From the NCBI GenBank assembly GCA_049999765.1, contig JBNGIQ010002424.1:1-23085 (forward strand): a stretch of DNA of 23,085 nucleotides, in the 5' to 3' direction. Origin of the DNA: Phaeoceros laevis. Taxonomy: Eukaryota; Anthocerotophyta; Anthocerotopsida; Notothyladales. Of this stretch, positions 20,775-23,085 are shown in pieces. A program made the translations under genes and the position numbers. Position 1 is the first letter of the stretch. The number at the start of each line of letters is the position of its first letter. The notes beneath the pieces are model-generated. The model saw only the letters and a list, made by a program, of their open reading frames with translations. It was not told the origin of the DNA and searched no databases.

Positions 20775-21884
20775 TCAGCTGCAGGTATCCCCACAAACGT
20801 TGCCAGCCTCCTTTCCCCCAACAGAGCTCTTGACAAGCCCAGAGTTGAGGCCGCAAGCTTCCAGAATAGATTCACTGGATGGATGGTCAGCAAAGTTTTT
20901 CTGCCTGAAATCCAGCAAAGTTTCTCCTGTTTGTGACAACACGAACGTGGCTCCTAGTTGCCTGCAAACAGTCACAAATTCCACTCTCTCGTAAGGTAGT
21001 TCAATTGTTCTCGAAGAAACATAAGCATGCATCGGCAGGTAGCTACGTCCACCACTCACAGTCCGTCGCCTTTGAGATTTCCTGGAACCTCCTTGGTCTT
21101 GCTAATTGCTTCCTTCACTTCTTTGTTGGCAAATAACATGCTCAAAGCACTGAGATAGCCGACAGACTTGATGTTCAAAGCACTCAAAATCTTTTTTCCA
21201 TTGTCGATGTAAAGTTCCCCATTCCAGTACCCTCCGTCCAAGAATTCCTCCAGACCAAGATGCTCAATACCTAATCTTGCAGAAGCAATAGCATGTCTTG
21301 AAAACTTTTCACTGAAAAGGACAAACACAGATCCTTCCCTTCACTTGTGACGTACCCACAGCCACAACTCGAATATTGTTAGCCTCCAAAATAGGCAGCA
21401 CCTTTGACAGCTCCGCAGCGTTGGCCCGACAGAGGCGGCACCCGAACCTTCTTAGCACATGGATCACAGCAGTCTGCAGACGGTGTCACTTCCATGAGCT
21501 TCCAGAAAGTAGACCGAGGGACCGTTCTTCACAAGCTTTGATTTTAACGGGTGCGCAAGATGCCTTGCCTGATCTTTCCACAAGGAGCTCACGCTCACGG
21601 ATTTGTCCTCGCCGGGGCCCCTGATTTTCTCCAAGCTGATATCTCCAATTGCTTGCGAAATGGCGTGGGTACCTCGTTCCGTCATCCCTGGCGGTCACTC
21701 CAGATTCGAACCGCAAGCAAATTAGTGATGGCCCCCCAACAGAATGCACTACAAATTTACGTCAGGCAGCAGGAAATGGAGCAAAACCTGGAAATTTGGC
21801 TTGAAACAGGGAAGAGGTGGAAACGAACAAGGCCACGCCTACGGTGAGGATACTTGCAGCAACAGTGGACCTTCCTGGCACCAT
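20775..21884 (-). CDS. Peroxiredoxin-like 2 (PRXL2A/FAM213A-type) protein
   Basis: A thioredoxin-fold protein of the AhpC/TSA-related PRXL2 family; animal PRXL2A is a membrane-anchored redox regulator. In gene order the exons are 21884-21788, 21687-21569, 21473-21356, 21270-21060 and 20961-20775. They sum to 732 nt (243 aa; animal PRXL2A is about 229 aa). Junctions are GT-AG except the second intron, which begins GC (CAG|GCAAGG). Residues about 8-25 form a hydrophobic segment (STVAASILTVGVALFVS), as in PRXL2A. IGDISLEKI and SLWKDQ follow, then RRFGCRLCR with the redox CxxC at C84 and C87, EFLDGGYWNGELYIDNGKK, GNLKGDGLQLGATFVLSQTG and a closing SILEACGL. Every block has its counterpart, in order, in the animal protein. 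An alternative start at M34 (21685) would give a soluble 210-aa form. The neighbour at 18975-19720 is a decayed tandem copy. Confidence 0.85.
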
Positions 21885-22127
21885 GCTCCGAACTTTCGCT
21901 TTTTGTGGCTGGTCCATGTTTCTTGCGTTGGTGCCACTGGCTTATTTTAGGGGGATTCACACGAACCTCCGAGCGGTTCTGGAAAAAGGAGACAACCCGA
22001 AGCCATCCGGGGCACCGCTCCCAGCCCGTCGCGGTCCCCACTCATCACCCCGCTAGCCGTCCATTTGCCTTTCCCACCCTACACGTTTATGTTTATTGAT
22101 ATTACTAACACATCCTAACAGAGTCAG

Positions 22128-22163
22128 AACGGTGGCAAGAAAGGGAACGGTGGCAAGAAAGGG
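22128..22163 (+). repeat. 18-bp perfect tandem duplication in a possible terminal exon
   Basis: AACGGTGGCAAGAAAGGG occurs twice in tandem. It sits just after a good plant acceptor (TTACTAAC branch-like site, then CCTAACAG at 22114-22121) in a frame that reads SQNGGKKGNGGKKGPQSGGE and then TGA (22182-22184). That would suit a short basic C-terminal exon of a plus-strand gene, but I could not find a matching upstream exon between 21885 and 22121. Confidence 0.45.
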
Positions 22164-22184
22164 CCACAGTCAGGAGGGGAATGA

Positions 22185-23085
22185 AGTGTACAGGTGGCCA
22201 GTGTGCCTTTTGGCTTTTAATTCTAGCGCTATGTAGGGTTTCAGACTACGTCCAAGCAAGGAAGCCTCGCTCCTTCAAAACGTCGTGAATCTATGAGCCA
22301 TCCGCATGAATGATGGATGTTGTTGCATGCCCGTTTGTGAAATCTGTAAGAAATATATATATTATGTAAAACTATCCCCTAGCAGCCCGAGCCCGTGCTC
22401 TAGAGCAACTGGTAAACAGTAAGACGCGCCAGCTGGACCCAACCGCCGGATGTGAAATTTCTGGCCGGTTGCTTTAACTGGCTAAAAATACCAAGCCTAC
22501 ATGCATCCGATTGCCAAAAGTTAGAAACCGGAGGTTTCGATACTTAGGCGGTAATTAATAGGATAGCACGGATAGCCCGTAGGTCCTTCCCAAGCACTGA
22601 CCCGGGACCCGGGCGTGGAAAGAACTCTATAGTTAACCCTAGAGTGACCATGGCAGTTTTGGGTTTTCCCTTTTTTTTGTCAAAATTAAAGTTTTTTAGG
22701 GTTTTTTTCTCATTATCACACATGCATTTTTCCAAATTGTATCATAGACTAAATTTCACTACAACCTCCAAAAGTTATGTAGAAAGTTCTCAAAACCATG
22801 AGCCTCCCATTTTGCACTTTTCCTACTTGGTTAGGGTTATATTTTACTCTTTCTTATATATATTTTTTATTCTAGTGGAACCTTCTCATTTACATATTGC
22901 TAAAAAACAAAAACTGATTTTGATCTTTGGAGACCCTTGGTCAATGCCATTCTTTGCCTCATTTCATCACTTCAAGCTTTCTTCTTTGTAAATGTTGATG
23001 TGTCCTGATCCCATTGTCCCCCCTCCCCCCCTCTCCAGAAACACCTACAGGCAAGGAAGCCGGGCACATGCTAAGTCTTGAACCC
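22185..23085. other. AT-rich right end, no gene recognised
   Basis: No coding region is supported. From about 22640 the sequence turns AT-rich with T runs and short TAACCCTA/TTAGGGTT-like motifs. A strong polypyrimidine tract ending CCAG at 23034-23037 could be a splice acceptor for an exon continuing beyond the window, but only about 48 bases follow it. Confidence 0.4.

Noticed and set aside
21817-22056. Plus-strand ORF with a hydrophobic stretch (LRTFAFCGWSMFLALVPLAYF)
   Set aside because: It begins opposite the PRXL2 start codon (the two ATGs overlap in CATG), has no homologue I recognise, and no donor that would join it in frame to the acceptor at 22121. The minus-strand PRXL2 model is far better supported.
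1-23085. CRISPR arrays, prokaryotic operons, phage or viral genes
   Set aside because: None seen. The direct repeats present are two-unit tandem duplications, and the genes are spliced plant nuclear genes.

Overview
This is nuclear DNA of a land plant. The evidence is spliced genes with GT-AG introns, a nuclear-type tRNA-Asp(GUC), a BELL-class TALE homeobox gene, a PLS-type pentatricopeptide repeat (PPR) gene and a plant SYP61-type syntaxin. The close packing (four substantial genes in about 17 kb, introns mostly 85-660 bp), the unusually long BELL protein and the style of the PPR protein suggest a non-seed plant (bryophyte or lycophyte grade). That placement is inference; no species can be named from the sequence alone.

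Layout. 1-3684: GC-rich, no gene recognised, with a small cluster of perfect inverted repeats at 1404-1589. 3685-3756: tRNA-Asp. 3786-6190: no gene recognised. 6191-11614 (+): BELL homeobox gene, five coding exons, 1142 aa, with a possible TATA box. 11977-14889 (-): PPR protein, convergent with BELL, ending in E/E+ motifs and a stump of a DYW domain, and with no ATG in its open frame. 14954-15294: shared divergent promoter containing a G-box. 15295-16753 (+): SYP61/syntaxin-6 Qc-SNARE, seven exons, 237 aa. About 16872: 5' relic of a tRNA-Trp. 17113-17662 (+): C-terminal fragment of a 3beta-hydroxysteroid-dehydrogenase-like short-chain dehydrogenase. 18041-18574 (+): acidic ORF made of repeated IGGWLE units, unrecognised. 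18975-19720 (-): broken copy of a peroxiredoxin-like 2 gene. 20775-21884 (-): its intact neighbour, five exons, 243 aa, with an N-terminal membrane segment and a CxxC motif. 22128-23085: a small repeat, then AT-rich sequence with no gene recognised.

The genes do not form a pathway. The left half is an ordinary set of single genes: a developmental regulator, an organellar RNA-processing factor and a trafficking SNARE. The right half (about 16.8-22 kb) is a patchwork of relics and duplicates around one intact redox gene and one unexplained GW/WG-repeat ORF. The GW/WG ORF and the PRXL2 pair are the items most worth a second look. All exon models were derived by reading splice sites and checking that phases add up; no transcript or database evidence was available.
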